A DNA stretch of 64,000 nucleotides, taken from positions 25,203,799 through 25,267,798 of the forward strand of contig OX439137.1 of NCBI GenBank assembly GCA_949318235.1, in the 5' to 3' direction. Below the pieces are notes generated by a model. The model was given only the letters and a program-made list of their open reading frames with translations, was not told the DNA's origin and ran no database searches. The stretch is from Ecdyonurus torrentis (taxonomy: Eukaryota; Arthropoda; Insecta; Ephemeroptera; Heptageniidae). The position numbers were made by a program, and so were the translations under genes. Positions within the stretch are counted from its first letter, which is position 1, and every line of letters starts with the position of its first letter. Positions 13,001-22,944 of this stretch are shown here, in pieces.

Positions 13001-13886
13001 ATCCTAAAAGAAAAGCGTTTGAACTTTGTGTTAGAATGAAAAATACGTATAACTGGAGAACAATTTCAATCACGAGGAAAAAGAAGTTAACAGCAAGTTG
13101 AAAACCATAGCATCTTTGAAGAAGTGTAATAATTCTTATCAAAGCTGCATGCTGAATTCTCAGACGTTCTAAGTTTTTTGCCAAATCTTTATCAACAGTT
13201 TTCTCTCTTAATTTTTTTAATTCTTCTTTAATTTCTTCAAATCTTTTAATAATTTGTAATGCTATTTTTAAAAACAAATTCATTGGTAATTCTTTCCAAA
13301 TATTTGCTAGTAAATATGTATTTGATACTCCAATAACATCGATAATAGATATATCAGGACTTAATTGTTTATAGAAAGAAATAGTAAATGTCTGCATTGT
13401 ACCAAGGATAACTAGAGTCCAAATGATATTTAAAAATGTTTTAATCCATTTTCTTCTATTATCTATTTTTATAATATTCACTCCAATTACTTGATAATAT
13501 TCTTCTAATTCTTTAAATAAAGCAGGAAATCTATTTGCCATTCCATGTACCACTAAACATTGTATTATTCCACGAATTACGACTTCATAACACGTTAAAG
13601 TAAGCCAAATGCGAAGAGTAATTTCATCTTGTGTTAGACTTGGAGACGGTTTTAGTAAATGTGCACATTGTAAAATAAATGCAAAAATAAATATTATACC
13701 AGCAATTAAATCGTATAGATAAACCAGTGAAAAGAAGCTATGTTTTAATTCTCTTCCATCATTTTTACGTGCATATTTCAGTGGAAATGCAGAAAATATT
13801 TTACTTATTATAGCTAAACATTTGATATGAGAGTAAAATGTTTCTCTTGAGTGGCAGTCAGACGATGCACTTTTCTTCGTATCCAT
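10081..13886 (-). CDS. Gustatory receptor family protein (GR gene 1), four exons, 409 aa
   Basis: Predicted seven-transmembrane chemoreceptor of the arthropod gustatory receptor superfamily; these proteins act as ligand-gated cation channels in chemosensory neuron membranes. Exons: 13886-12936, 12395-12327, 11294-11205 and 10200-10081. Every intron is phase 0 with GT/AG borders (donors gtaatt, gtaaac, gtaagt; acceptors ending ttacag, tttag, ttcag). Residues 1-317 come from exon 1 and hold hydrophobic segments near 52-74, 92-113, 149-171, 185-214, 262-284 and 290-311. A charged stretch (215-245, KEELKKLREK) suggests a cytoplasmic loop. Exon 2 gives 318-340 (DQDLLEEIAAFEVYTS...). Exon 3 gives 341-370 with RPIKFSASGFFPVNNALL, the conserved GR block before the last helix. 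Exon 4 gives 371-409 with ATYLVMMVQF, the diagnostic TYxxxxxQF motif. The length is typical of the family. The ATG at 13886 is preceded by CAGTTTAATC, nearly identical in gene 2, which supports this start. The N-terminal NDGRELKHSFFS block faintly recalls the sugar/trehalose-receptor branch, but the ligand is unknown. Confidence 0.93.
10395..11148 (+). mobile_element. Nested MITEs filling intron 3 of GR gene 1 (outer M3, inner M15 and another insert)
   Basis: Outer ends match M3 in reverse orientation: AGGGTGATTGCATTCATATAAAAG at the left and GCATTCAGTATGATATGATACGCATACACCCTAT-type sequence at the right. Inside, about 10520-10925 matches the M15 unit seen alone at 46795-46935 (GTCATTTGAAAATC...CAATCGATTATAG, GGGCGATTGTTC, TCGGGACTT). 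M15 is itself interrupted by about 290 bp (10549-10840) with ends TAGACCCC / GGTCTATA. The composite occupies about three quarters of the 1004-bp intron. Confidence 0.7.
11320..11750 (-). mobile_element. 5'-truncated non-LTR retrotransposon (LINE) 3' end in GR gene 1 intron 2
   Basis: The minus strand from about 11750 to the stop at 11540-11542 stays open. It encodes a reverse-transcriptase ORF C-terminus: KYDLNVFDVNKLFIKERR, then RGSSITLDCPRGDSAYTS, then SFFPRVVSLYNALP. The last is the SFFxRxxxLWNxLP type end found in CR1/L2/jockey-like elements. A 3' UTR of about 200 bp follows, ending in an (ATT)n tail (11322-11337). It lies in the same orientation as the host gene. It is a dead fragment. 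Confidence 0.85.
11842..11955. repeat. Long hairpin (inverted repeat) in GR gene 1 intron 2
   Basis: Arms of about 46 bp (GAATGAACGATCTACACTTT...CTGGAGCTTC and its complement) flank an 18-bp loop, with only a few mismatches. On RNA this would form a stable stem in the unspliced gene 1 transcript. No second copy is seen in the window. Confidence 0.8.
12066..12275. repeat. GC-richer unclassified insert in GR gene 1 intron 2
   Basis: Markedly richer in G+C than its surroundings, without splice sites or an ORF consistent with the host gene. The composition resembles the body of a SINE or a LINE fragment, but I could not match it to another copy in the window. Confidence 0.4.
12428..12528. mobile_element. 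M9 MITE in GR gene 1 intron 1
   Basis: The inverted ends TGTTCGTAAAGCCTGTTC and GAACAGGGTTTACAAACA are mutual complements with few mismatches. Central GATCGTCATTTTAG matches the 2221-2322 copy in inverse orientation. Confidence 0.7.
12551..12867. mobile_element. M1-family foldback MITE in GR gene 1 intron 1
   Basis: TTAAAGACGTAGAACACC at the left and GGTGTTCTACGCCTTTAA at the right. The arms pair almost perfectly over more than 140 bp around a centre near 12709. The two CRE positions have decayed to TACATCAC and TGACATAG. The element makes up well over half of the 540-bp intron. Confidence 0.88.
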
Positions 13887-14158
13887 GATTAAACTGAAAT
13901 TTATAAACTGTAGTTCATGAACTGTTTGATATTTCTTGTTATCTATTTAGATATATTTAATTGATTCACGTAATCTGCAGCCATATGCTACTTAAAGTAA
14001 AGAACTTAATTGATTTATTGTCTTTGAGATTGCTGTTAATGGGATACTTTTAATTGTACACCAAAACTTTTATTTCATAAACGAAAAAAAAAAAAAAAAA
14101 AAGTACTGATATCTCATAACTGCTTTTTATTTTATAAAATTGCTTATTTAAAGTTGTA

Positions 14159-14275
14159 CGGTCTTTTTACCAAGAAATAGATTTTTATTGGCATATGAAA
14201 ATAACATTGTGTTTAAATGGAGTTTTGACCTCTGTTCCATGATCTTGAAATGCAACGGTTTCTGGAGCATATAAT
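14159..14275 (-). mobile_element. LINE fragment, same family as 44040-44300
   Basis: GTCTTTTTACCAAGAAATAG and TTATTGGCATATGAAAATAACAT match 44165-44210 closely. It is a short decayed piece of the reverse-transcriptase C-terminal region, upstream of GR gene 1. Confidence 0.55.
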
Positions 14276-14342
14276 GCAATAAATTAAATAATATTTGACA
14301 TGTGTACTTATAAGTTTTATTATTGTTTCTTTATAATTTAGT

Positions 14343-14347
14343 TGAGA

Positions 14348-14387
<40 letters not shown>

Positions 14388-14388
14388 C
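14343..14388. repeat. (GA)n microsatellite
   Basis: About 23 GA units with one 'ata' interruption. Confidence 0.9.
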
Positions 14389-14669
14389 GCACGTTCTCTA
14401 AAATTGACTTTTTTTCTGCAGGCTATATATTTTAATAGGTGGATTGAAGTTTTGATCAAAAATTTTTATCTTTATGAAAAATTAACAAACTTATCCTTTC
14501 ATTTTTCACTGCTATCATATTAGAATAATATTAGTGTACTGTACATTGACAATGTATATTATAAAAAGATTGTAATTTTTGTACGAGAAAAGTATGTTTA
14601 TAAGTGAATTCTCTTGTTTTATTGGTATATTGTAGAACGGTAAAATATTATGTATTATATATTCTTTAT

Positions 14670-14976
14670 ATAGGGTGTGTGCGCATGACGTCATTCTGAG
14701 TGCTTTTCGATGCTCATCTTGAGCAATGATTAGCATTGCTCAGTATAGGACAAACGTAGTTTTTGGCTATTTTCTTTGGAAATTAGTTGTGTTTTTGGGT
14801 ATTATTATTTTTCTTGTATACTTGAGGTACTAATTCAACCTGTTAACAGCATCAATGCTCTCAAAAAAATCGCGAAGTATTTTTAAACTGGTAAAATGTG
14901 CCATTTTACTATACCGGCCAATGTTATTTAGTACTCACTTATGACGTCGACTTTAACATGAATGAAACCATCCTAT
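14670..14976 (+). mobile_element. M3-family MITE, full copy
   Basis: It starts TATAGGGTGTGTGCGCATGACGTCATTC and ends ATGACGTCGACTTTAACATGAATGAAACCATCCTA. The termini are imperfect inverted repeats (AGGGTG/CATCCT). TGACGTCA lies at 14686-14693, and a near match (TGACGTCG) sits in the other end. It lies about 0.8 kb upstream of the gene 1 start codon. Confidence 0.85.
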
Positions 14977-14979
14977 TGT

Positions 14980-15900
14980 TTTTATAATGGCAAGTGTATA
15001 TTCTAATAGATATTGTACGTGTAATTGGTTGTACCGTTTAATAATTGTTGTATAAAGCATTGTATACAATTGTATTGTATTTAGATTTTATTAAAAGATA
15101 AAATAAGCAAATTTAATTTTTAGTCATATTCTTGAATCCTTAAACTTATATTAAGTAAATTAAAAATGTAAGAAGACACTAATATTAGAAGCATTATTGT
15201 TATATCATAATATATAAGTTTTTTTTTTAAACGCGATGAATATAGTTCTAAATAATAGTACTGAATTATTTTTAATTATATAATTTTCTAATATAGTTGG
15301 AACATACCAAAATTTAATATAATTTTCAAATTAATAATTAAAAAATTTACAAAATACTTTGAATTAAAATTTACCTGCAGTAAGTACTTATTCAATTAAA
15401 TTTATATGTTTTAATTTGTTTTAAAGAAGTCTTTAAAATTGCTCCAAATTTAGTGTATATTCTGCAGAAGTCAATTTTTTTTAAATATAAAATTTCCTTG
15501 TTTTATTAATATTTCTGTACAGTTTAAAAAATAATCAACAACAAGGATTTAGTGTGGCAATAAGGAACATACGTACAAATAAGGTCACTGAAATGCACGA
15601 TTTTGTTTATTATACTTTATTTCAGACACACAAAAATAGCACATCTACAATTAAATCAAAACCGAACAAATTCTTAATATATTTTTCATATCTGCATAAT
15701 TTTTAATATTAAATTTGCAACCAAGGTTGACTGGACACAAAATGTGTATGGATTCTCAGAGTCTTTTCCAGTAACCTCATGGGGTATTAGCTTCTCTTCT
15801 GTATAGCCCATGAAAGATTGTATAATTACAATCACAATATTATTATATTATATATTTTTTTAATTAATAATTTTGTGCAAAGAATTTTAAAAATAATATA
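14980..15900. other. AT-rich intergenic DNA between the two GR genes
   Basis: No ORF, splice pattern or repeat was recognised. It separates gene 1 from the 3' end of gene 2. Confidence 0.5.
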
Positions 15901-15905
15901 AACAC

Positions 15906-15911
15906 TTTATT
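15906..15911 (-). promoter_or_regulatory. Polyadenylation signal AATAAA for GR gene 2
   Basis: AATAAA on the minus strand, about 120 nt beyond the gene 2 stop codon (16031-16033). It is plausible, but AATAAA also arises by chance in such AT-rich DNA. Confidence 0.4.
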
Positions 15912-16030
15912 TATATAGTAAAAAATAAAATAAATTTATACAGTATATTATAGCTAAATTAAAGCATAGATTAAATTATTATATACATTTTGAATTAATT
16001 AAATTTAACATTTTATAAGCTGAAAAATTA

Positions 16031-19000
16031 CTATAAAAATGTTATAAACGTATCAGGGTTCAAGTCCGTGTAATTTCCCCATTGTTTATAAATGTACGGA
16101 GCAAACTGAACCATCGTTACTAGGAACGTTGCAACAGCTCCCCATACCTGAAAATTAAAATGAAAAAATTCATGGTTTATAAAGAATTTATCGTGATTGA
16201 ATTTTGGTATTAAATAAAAAATTTGCCAAAAGAAAAAAAAATAACTGTGCTTACTACAATTTTAGCAAAAAAATAAAAAAAATTTCTTTTTCTAGCTATC
16301 AATTTTTATTTTATGTAGTATATATGTTGGCAACCATTGCCGAATTCGCTCATTGGCCGAAATAAGTGACCACGTCGCGGCATGGCAATGCATTTTTGCC
16401 AAGATCCGAAATTCGGCACTTGTGCATCGTAATTTTAATTAACAAATGCCACTCCGCGACGTGGTCATTGTAATTTGACCAGATCGCGGACTGGCAATTT
16501 TTTTTAGCCAGTTCGCGGAGTGGCTTTTTGATAATTGCCACGCTGCAGCGAGGTCAAAATTCAAAATGTTTAATGCGCAGGTTACGATATTCGTTATTAA
16601 TATGAATTATATCATATATTCTTTTATTATTAAAACTTGCATCATTTTCTATTATAGTCTTCAGTTAATTAAAATATTTATAACTTTATAAAAATGATTC
16701 TTATTAAATTTTGACTGTCTTATTGTTATATTATTATTATTATATTTTATTTGATAATAAAATTTTATTTGGATGAAAAAAATGAAATATAAACCTATAT
16801 TTCTCATTCTCTTTATATTTCTCACATTTCATATTATCTTTATATTTTCTTAGAATATATAGGTATAAACAAGCTTTGTAATTTAGACTTTAACCTGTGC
16901 GCACATCATCGTATAGTTTATAGTTATATTTTGTTAGTATTAAAACTTGATCAAGTTGAGCAGACGTGGTTATATTAAGCTTGTATTTTGTAAAATTAGT
17001 GTTACTGACGTAATTTTAATTAAGATGTGCATCAAGTGTTCGCGAATATGTAAAAAGAATTGATATAATATTAAAAGTAGCTTACGTGTTGTTTTCATGG
17101 TTCATTGTTATTATTACACAATGCTTTTTTCAGTATAAATGTGCATTTCATTATATCAAAGGCCATACTGGTCTTTGAATATATTCACGTATATTATAAG
17201 TGTTTTTGAAAGTGAAGTTACGTACATTTCATTAGAAAATTCATTTACTTCGAAACAAAACAAAGAAGTAAAAAAAAACGTAAGTATATTACCGCATAAA
17301 ATATCGCACCAGAGGCAAAATTTACTGTGATTCATAAATAATATTATTTCAATCATAATACTCTATTGTTGCCGAATCTTACTGTGCTTTTTGTTGATTT
17401 TAATACGTTTTTATATTTACAAAAATGATAATGTGATGGCAAAAAAAAAAAAAAAAGTAAAACAGTTAAAATTTTAATAAGAAATCATTTATTTATATTT
17501 ATCATTAAATATTTTAATTAACTGAAGACAATAATAGAAAATGATGCAAGTTTTAATAATAAAAGAATATATGATATTATTCATATTAATAACGAATATC
17601 GTAACCTGCGCATTAAACATTTTGAATTTTGACCTCGCTGCAGCGCTCCCGAATACTGTGCGTCGTCATGGAATGCATGTATGTAAACATACATCGTGCA
17701 ACGTGTTGTGCTCTCACACTTCACGTACGCACCCAGTAGTGGCTCGAACCTATACTCGGTGAGGAGTACAGAGTCGCGAGTCAGCTGCCTTCACCACTCG
17801 CCGCACTCGGCCATACCAGCTCGGTAAGAAAGGATTTATAGATTTATATTTGGCTAAATTAATTGCCCAATAAAGTGTTATGACTTTAAATTAAAGTTAT
17901 AATTTATACAAAAAATGAAGTGACACTTACTGCGCATAAGAATGCATTATTTATATTGAAGAAACCAGAAGCGGAAATTTTTATTGGTTTTGCTGTTATT
18001 TGAGCAGTAAATAGCTGGATCTGAAAAATTTACATAATATCATAATTTAATAAGCTAAATAATGAACGAGCGATCTACATGTTTTAGTTTTTACCTGAAA
18101 TTGTTGTACTTTTGACTTGGAACATACTTCAAATGATGCTATTTCCTCCAATAATTCTCCATCCTGCAAGTCAATGATTAACATTATGCTTTTAAAATCA
18201 TGTGTAGTATATTGTTGTATTCCAAAAATTTATTCAATTGAACGAAATTAGCTTATAAACTCGGTGCATCATTCATTCATTCGTTCGTTCGTTCGTTCGT
18301 TCGTTCGTTCGTTCGTTCGTTCGTTCGTTCATTCATTCATTTTCCACTTCACTAAACATTATAAAATATAATTTACTCACTTTACGTTCCAGTCGATCAA
18401 CAATAGCAAGTACAATAGAGCCCATAATCAGATAATAAACGGCCAGTCCTAATAATACAACATTAGAACTCCAAGTAATAACATAAAATACAAATAACTG
18501 CAGTACAATTTCAACTACTAAGTATGAAAAATTAACTGCCAGTTGCAATCCATAACAACGTTGAAGAAGCGATACAATCCTCAAAAGTGCCGCATGTTGA
18601 AGTCTTAAACGTTCTATATCTTTCGCTAAATTTTTACCTGTAGAATTTCGTCTTAATTTATTCAATTCTTTTTTAATTTCATTAAATCTTTTAATAATTT
18701 GTAATGTTATTTTAACAAACATATTCATAGGTAATTCTTTCCAAATATTAGCACACATATATGAAGTAGATATACCGATTACATCTATAGCTGATAAATT
18801 TGGATTCATTTGTTGAAAAAATAAAATTGAAAATGTTTGCATTACAATTAACATTAAAATAGTCCAAATTATAGATACAAAAACTGAAATAAACTTATTA
18901 TATTTTTTAACTTTTATTAAATTTGCTCCCGTAACTTGATGATATTCTTCTAATGCAGAGAACAGTTCTGGAAATCTGCTTGCCATTCCATGAAGTACCA

Positions 19001-19328
19001 AAAATTGTACAACACCTCTTCCCACTACATGATAACACGTTAAACCTAACCAAATTGACAGTGTCATTTCATCATCTGTTGGATTTTCTGGTGTTTCCAT
19101 TAAACGTTTACATTGTATGATAAATCCAAACAAGTTAAAAAAAGCCCAAATAAAATCATATAAGTAAACCCATGAGAAGTAGCTGTGCTGAAGTTTTCGA
19201 CCGTCGTTTTGTAATGTATTTGTCAATGGAAATGACGTCATACATTTGCTTACAATAGCTAAATATTTCACTTTAACATAGAATGGTTCACTTGGTTCTT
19301 GAATACGTGTTGATTCTATAGTATCCAT
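16031..19328 (-). CDS. Gustatory receptor family protein (GR gene 2), four exons, 407 aa
   Basis: Tandem paralog of gene 1 in the gustatory receptor superfamily of seven-transmembrane ligand-gated channels. Exons: 19328-18381 (residues 1-316), 18163-18095 (317-339), 18020-17931 (340-369) and 16147-16031 (370-407 plus stop). All introns are phase 0 with GT/AG borders (donors gtgagt, gtaaaa, gtaagt). Hydrophobic segments lie near 51-73, 91-112, 148-171, 181-213, 262-284 and 288-310, with the last in exon 4. Exon 2 reads DGELLEEIASFEVCSKS. Exon 3 has KPIKISASGFFNINNAFL. Exon 4 has ATFLVTMVQF, so the signature tyrosine is phenylalanine here. Blocks shared with gene 1 include ANIWKELPMN, RLQHAALLRI and LLQRCYG. 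The ATG at 19328 is preceded by CAGTTCAATC, as in gene 1. The reading frame is intact throughout. The ligand is unknown; resemblance to the sugar-receptor branch (NDGRKLQHSYFS) is only suggestive. Confidence 0.93.
16340..16555. repeat. Array of seven near-palindromic GC-rich 18-20-bp motifs at about 30-bp spacing
   Basis: Motif starts at 16340, 16368, 16398, 16448, 16477, 16507 and 16537, so steps are 28, 30, 50, 29, 30 and 30 bp. Examples are GACCACGTCGCGGCATGGC, GCCACTCCGCGACGTGGTC, GACCAGATCGCGGACTGGC and GCCACGCTGCAGCGAGGTC. Each has a CGCGG/CCGCG-like core flanked by GCCA/TGGC or GACC/GGTC, so orientation alternates. AT-rich spacers separate them. It lies inside intron 3 of GR gene 2. 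It may be a degenerate minisatellite or a binding-site cluster. Confidence 0.6.
16543..17646. mobile_element. 1.1-kb element with about 150-190-bp terminal inverted repeats in GR gene 2 intron 3
   Basis: The left end runs from CTGCAGCGAGGTCAAAATTC to about 16730; the right end (17460-17646) is its reverse complement. The match is near-perfect for the outer 140 bp and looser inward (shared ATGATTTCTTATTAAA-like blocks). The interior (16740-17450) has only short AT-rich ORFs with no transposase motif, so it is non-autonomous or decayed. Confidence 0.75.
17650..17824 (-). mobile_element. tRNA-derived SINE (family C) in GR gene 2 intron 3
   Basis: Read on the minus strand from 17824, it has GGTATGGCCGAGTGCGGCGA (A-box-like TGGCCGAGTGC) and then GGTTCGAGCCACTAC (B-box-like), spaced as in a class II tRNA (Leu/Ser type). 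A related plus-strand piece is at 23465-23545. It is GC-rich, unlike the flanks, and abuts the right end of the 1.1-kb element. Confidence 0.65.
18269..18341. repeat. (TTCG)n/(TTCA)n microsatellite in GR gene 2 intron 1
   Basis: (ATTC)2-3, then about 14 TTCG units, then (ATTC)3. The core unit is the complement of the (GAAC)n array at 49578. It takes up a third of the 217-bp intron. Confidence 0.9.
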
Positions 19329-19329
19329 G

Positions 19330-19891
19330 ATTGAACTGACACTTTTTCACTATGAAATTTTATCTATAATAATAAATATTTTTGACATATGGTTGCGTTT
19401 GTTATCAAGTTTTTGAAAAATTATTAAGAAAATGCATTAATAAATATTGATAAAAAATCACTTTTATAGATTAAGTTACTTGAATTTGATTAGATGAGTA
19501 ATACTATAACTTTATTATGCTGTATAAATGCACTTTATTTGTAAAAATTTATTATATTATAATAATTTAGATCATAAATAAAAATTATAACAATTACCAA
19601 AGAAACTTTTTAAGTTTAAACTGCCTACAAAAAATTAAAAACGTTGAAATTTAGGTTCAAAAGTTTTATTTATTGAAATAAGAAATTTTTTACAATTTAG
19701 AAGCCAGACATACATTACAAGGCTTATTGTCTTATGAGTTATGATAACAACATAGAGTTATTGTTTTGTTTTGTTTTCAATGAAAATCATTTTAATTTGT
19801 TTTTAATTTAATATAATTCAGCTTATATGTGCTTAAAAACGGATAGCAAAAAGAGAACGTAAAAACAGTTAAAATCTCAATTCAAAATATG

Positions 19892-19933
<42 letters not shown>

Positions 19934-20256
19934 GCTATGAACCTTTTATTTATGCTACTTCTTGCTTTCGCTTGCATAATTATATACATTTAAAAACGTA
20001 CTTTTCAGTACATTACATACTTTATGAGTGACTAGATATTTAAATTGATTTTCTTGGAATAACATTAAATAAATAGCAATTTTATAAAAGTAATAAATTT
20101 CATATTATGTAATTTCACCCCCCCCCCCCTCCTCCCTCTTACTCGTCTGTTCTAGTAATAAGAAAAATGTGTAATCAGAGTTAAAGCAATTTTCTTTTGT
20201 TTCGTCAGGCTCGGGAAGTTAAAAGTTGAATGTATTTGACATTGATGAAGAATCTT

Positions 20257-20288
<32 letters not shown>

Positions 20289-20573
20289 TACTAACTTTAA
20301 GAACAAAAATCTCATTAACTACAAAACCAAAGAAAGATAAAAAAAAATCTCTCATTTCATCGACTTTTTATTCTTTTCTCTTTTATAACTTAAAATATAA
20401 TTAAATTTTATGTAATTAATGATCTTTTTATAACATAAATTTTTAGTAGTAGAATTTTTATTGGTTTGGAATTAATATCTGTCAAATTTTTTTTTTAATT
20501 TAGTAAATATTATAATATTTTATGGTTTAGATCGGTTTAGATTTAAAAAAAATAGAAACACTTTTGTTTATTA

Positions 20574-20625
<52 letters not shown>

Positions 20626-20780
20626 ATTTTACGACTAGGTAAAAAATAAAAAAAGATTATTTAAATATTATTGCATTTATTTTTAATTAATTTACATTCA
20701 GATAATTTATTTCTATAAAGAAGTTCGAAGGGAAAATCGTACACACACACTTTTTTTCTTTCCTCAACTGTAAATTCTTA
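19330..20780. other. Intergenic DNA upstream of GR gene 2
   Basis: It contains (CT)n tracts at 19892-19929 and 20579-20621, a C run at 20117-20128 and a T run at 20266-20285. The proximal part (19330-19450) should hold the gene 2 promoter, but I see no convincing core element. No further gene. Confidence 0.5.
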
Positions 20781-21070
20781 GGAACATGGTCTAGTGGTTT
20801 ACGCATCCAACTTGCATTAAAAAGGTCATGGTTTCGATCCCAGACACTAGATTCGTGAGGCAAAGTCAATCATTCTGACTGAGCGTTTCCATGGTTTCCT
20901 CAGGGTTTTTTTTTGGTGAATGTTTACAAGGCCCTGGTCGACCAGTTTCGGATGAATCCGCACATATATATAAACACTGGATTTCGGGAGATTCTGGGGG
21001 TAGAAATGCAGTTGGGAAACTACCAGTACCTCACTAAAAGGTTTAATCAAAGAAAAAGGAAACTTTTCAA
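20781..21070 (+). mobile_element. tRNA-derived SINE (family A)
   Basis: The head GGAACATGGTCTAGTGGTTT carries an A-box-like block and GGTTTCGATCCC is the B-box, 40 bp apart. The body (CTGACTGAGCGTTTCCATGG, TGAATCCGCACA, ATTTCGGGAGATTC) matches the copy at 35045-35370. It extends to an A-rich 3' region near 21060. Confidence 0.75.
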
Positions 21071-21404
21071 ATGTTTAGATGCAAAACGCCAACCAAACAT
21101 TTCATGTAATGAATAATACCTTATACTGTACATATATATACAGTATAATAATAAACATAGTGTATACTTAAGTAGTTAATTAGATATCGTATGTATATAC
21201 AGTGTAGAGGTATGAAACCGCAGCTTTGAGAAAGTTTTGTGTATGTATAATATCTCATTGTAAAGTTATGCAAATTGGTTTAATTGATTAAAAGTGAGTA
21301 ACATTAACCAAAGAGAAATTAAAATTAAGTTAAAGAATAACAAACTTTTGTAATTTTCTTTGAGAAATCTTTCATTGCACGAACAAAAATAAATATGTAA
21401 TTAA

Positions 21405-21583
21405 ATTATGCTAGCTCATTTTTAGCACAAATTGTTCAATAAGGCATAATTTATACATAATAACTACATTATTTTTTTATATAGCATAAATATTATTTTG
21501 TACAGCATTATTATTCATGTTCTTCTATATTAGGATCATTTATACTATAATAGCATAAATGCAGCATAAATTATGTAATTTAT
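21405..21583 (+). mobile_element. M8-family AT-rich repeat
   Basis: It starts ATTATGCTAGCTCATTTTTA and ends in GCATAAATTATGTAATTTA. It shares AGCACAAATTGTTCAATA and TAGCATAAAT blocks with copies at 42648 (reverse), 60447, 60777 and 62840. Confidence 0.7.
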
Positions 21584-21738
21584 TGCCGTGTATTGTAGTA
21601 AAGGACAATAACTCATCAAACGTCATGATGTTATATTAGAAATATCATTAAAAAATAAACTGTATCATGTTTTTTACTAGTACGTTTTCAAAGGTAAGGC
21701 ATAACCGTGCTGTATAATTATTCGGCGTGGCGTATCCT

Positions 21739-21986
21739 ATAGGGTGTATGCAAATGACGTCATATTTATTGCGCTTGGAGGCCATATGGGAAATCGGTTA
21801 TTTTTTTGTTATTTGCTATTTTTCTCACATACTTGAGATACTTATTCAACAAATTTAAAGCATCAATGCTCTCAAAAATATTGCATAATGGTTTTAGCTG
21901 GCAAAATGATTTTTTTTCCTATGCCACCCATGTTATTGAGTTATCCAACATGGCGTCGACTTTAACATGAATGCATAGACCCTATA
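21739..21986 (+). mobile_element. M3-family MITE
   Basis: TATAGGGTGTATGCAAATGACGTCAT at the left and CGTCGACTTTAACATGAATGCATAGACCCTATA at the right. TGACGTCA is at 21755-21762. The middle is shorter than in the 14670 copy. Confidence 0.8.
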
Positions 21987-22110
21987 ATTATGCACCGCTA
22001 GGTTTTCATGGCTTAAGTGGAACATTTCTGTGTGACAATGACATAAAAATTTTAACTCAGAAAATCATAAACATTATAAAATATGTTATCAATCATATAT
22101 CTCTGGACCA

Positions 22111-22487
22111 GCCCTTGTCAACTTACTTTTCTATAATTTAGAATACTAGATTGATAATAAATTATTATCATATTATCATTAATAATCTTTCCTTTTTATC
22201 CATGAATTAGACATCAACACGTTGATTTTGTATTTATTTTCATTTGAATGGTTACATCACGCATATGACGTCACAATGTACCGATGGGGCCGTGATAGGA
22301 GTAAAGAACTTCAGAGAGGGGGGTGACTGTGATTGGCGGTGGTACATTATGACGTCAGATGCGAGAAATAACCATCAAAATGAAAATAAATACAAAATCA
22401 ACGTGTTGGTGTCTAATTCATGGATAATAAGGTATGGTAATTATCAATCTAGGATTCTAAATGATAAAAAAGTAAGTTGACAAGGGA
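22111..22487. mobile_element. M4-family foldback MITE
   Basis: Left end GCCCTTGTCAACTTAC; right end GTAAGTTGACAAGGG, an exact inverted pair. Both arms carry ACGTGTTGATTTTGTATTTA-like sequence and a CRE palindrome (22266-22273 and 22350-22357). GATTGGCGG (inverted CCAAT) lies near the centre. The 78-codon frame through it is a palindrome artefact. Confidence 0.85.
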
Positions 22488-22595
22488 TTTAAAATATACA
22501 TTATTATTCACAATCTTTTATATTGTGCTTTATAAAGTAGGCAAGTTTTTTTGGAATTCATGACGTCACACAATCCAGGTCTACAGTAAAGAAAG

Positions 22596-22944
22596 TTAAG
22601 GGTTGTCTTTAGTTGGCTTGTATCTCAAAATCTAAAAAGAAAATTTCCTAATGTTTTGATGTCACCCCAAACTTAATGATAACAGCTACCCATGATAAAA
22701 TTTTCATTACCCATGACCATCAGATAAGAGAGAAAAGAATTTTTGAAATTTACTAAAATTAACATGGTCTCTTATGGGACTAAAACTTCAAAAAATCATA
22801 ATACAAAATCTAGCATGGTGACACCCCAAAATTTTTACATTTTTGAAGTTACCTTAACCTAATGTATCACCATGCAAAAAATCAGATTTTTCCTTCTTTA
22901 CAACTTTTTAGTCAAATCCCGTAGTAGCTGATTTCCCGCCTTAA
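22596..22944 (-). mobile_element. M5-family MITE with TTAA ends
   Basis: Reverse-complement copy of 5808-6146. It begins TTAAGGGTTGT and ends CAGCTGATTTCCCGCCTTAA-like. High identity throughout (for example GGTCATGGGTAATGA/CTGATGGTCA blocks). It lies 110 bp from the M4 copy, with a lone TGACGTCA (22561-22568) in the gap. Confidence 0.8.

Noticed and set aside
16340..16555. CRISPR array
   Set aside because: Seven motifs at 30-bp spacing superficially resemble one, but the repeats are degenerate and alternate in orientation, and the spacers are short AT-rich runs in an arthropod intron.
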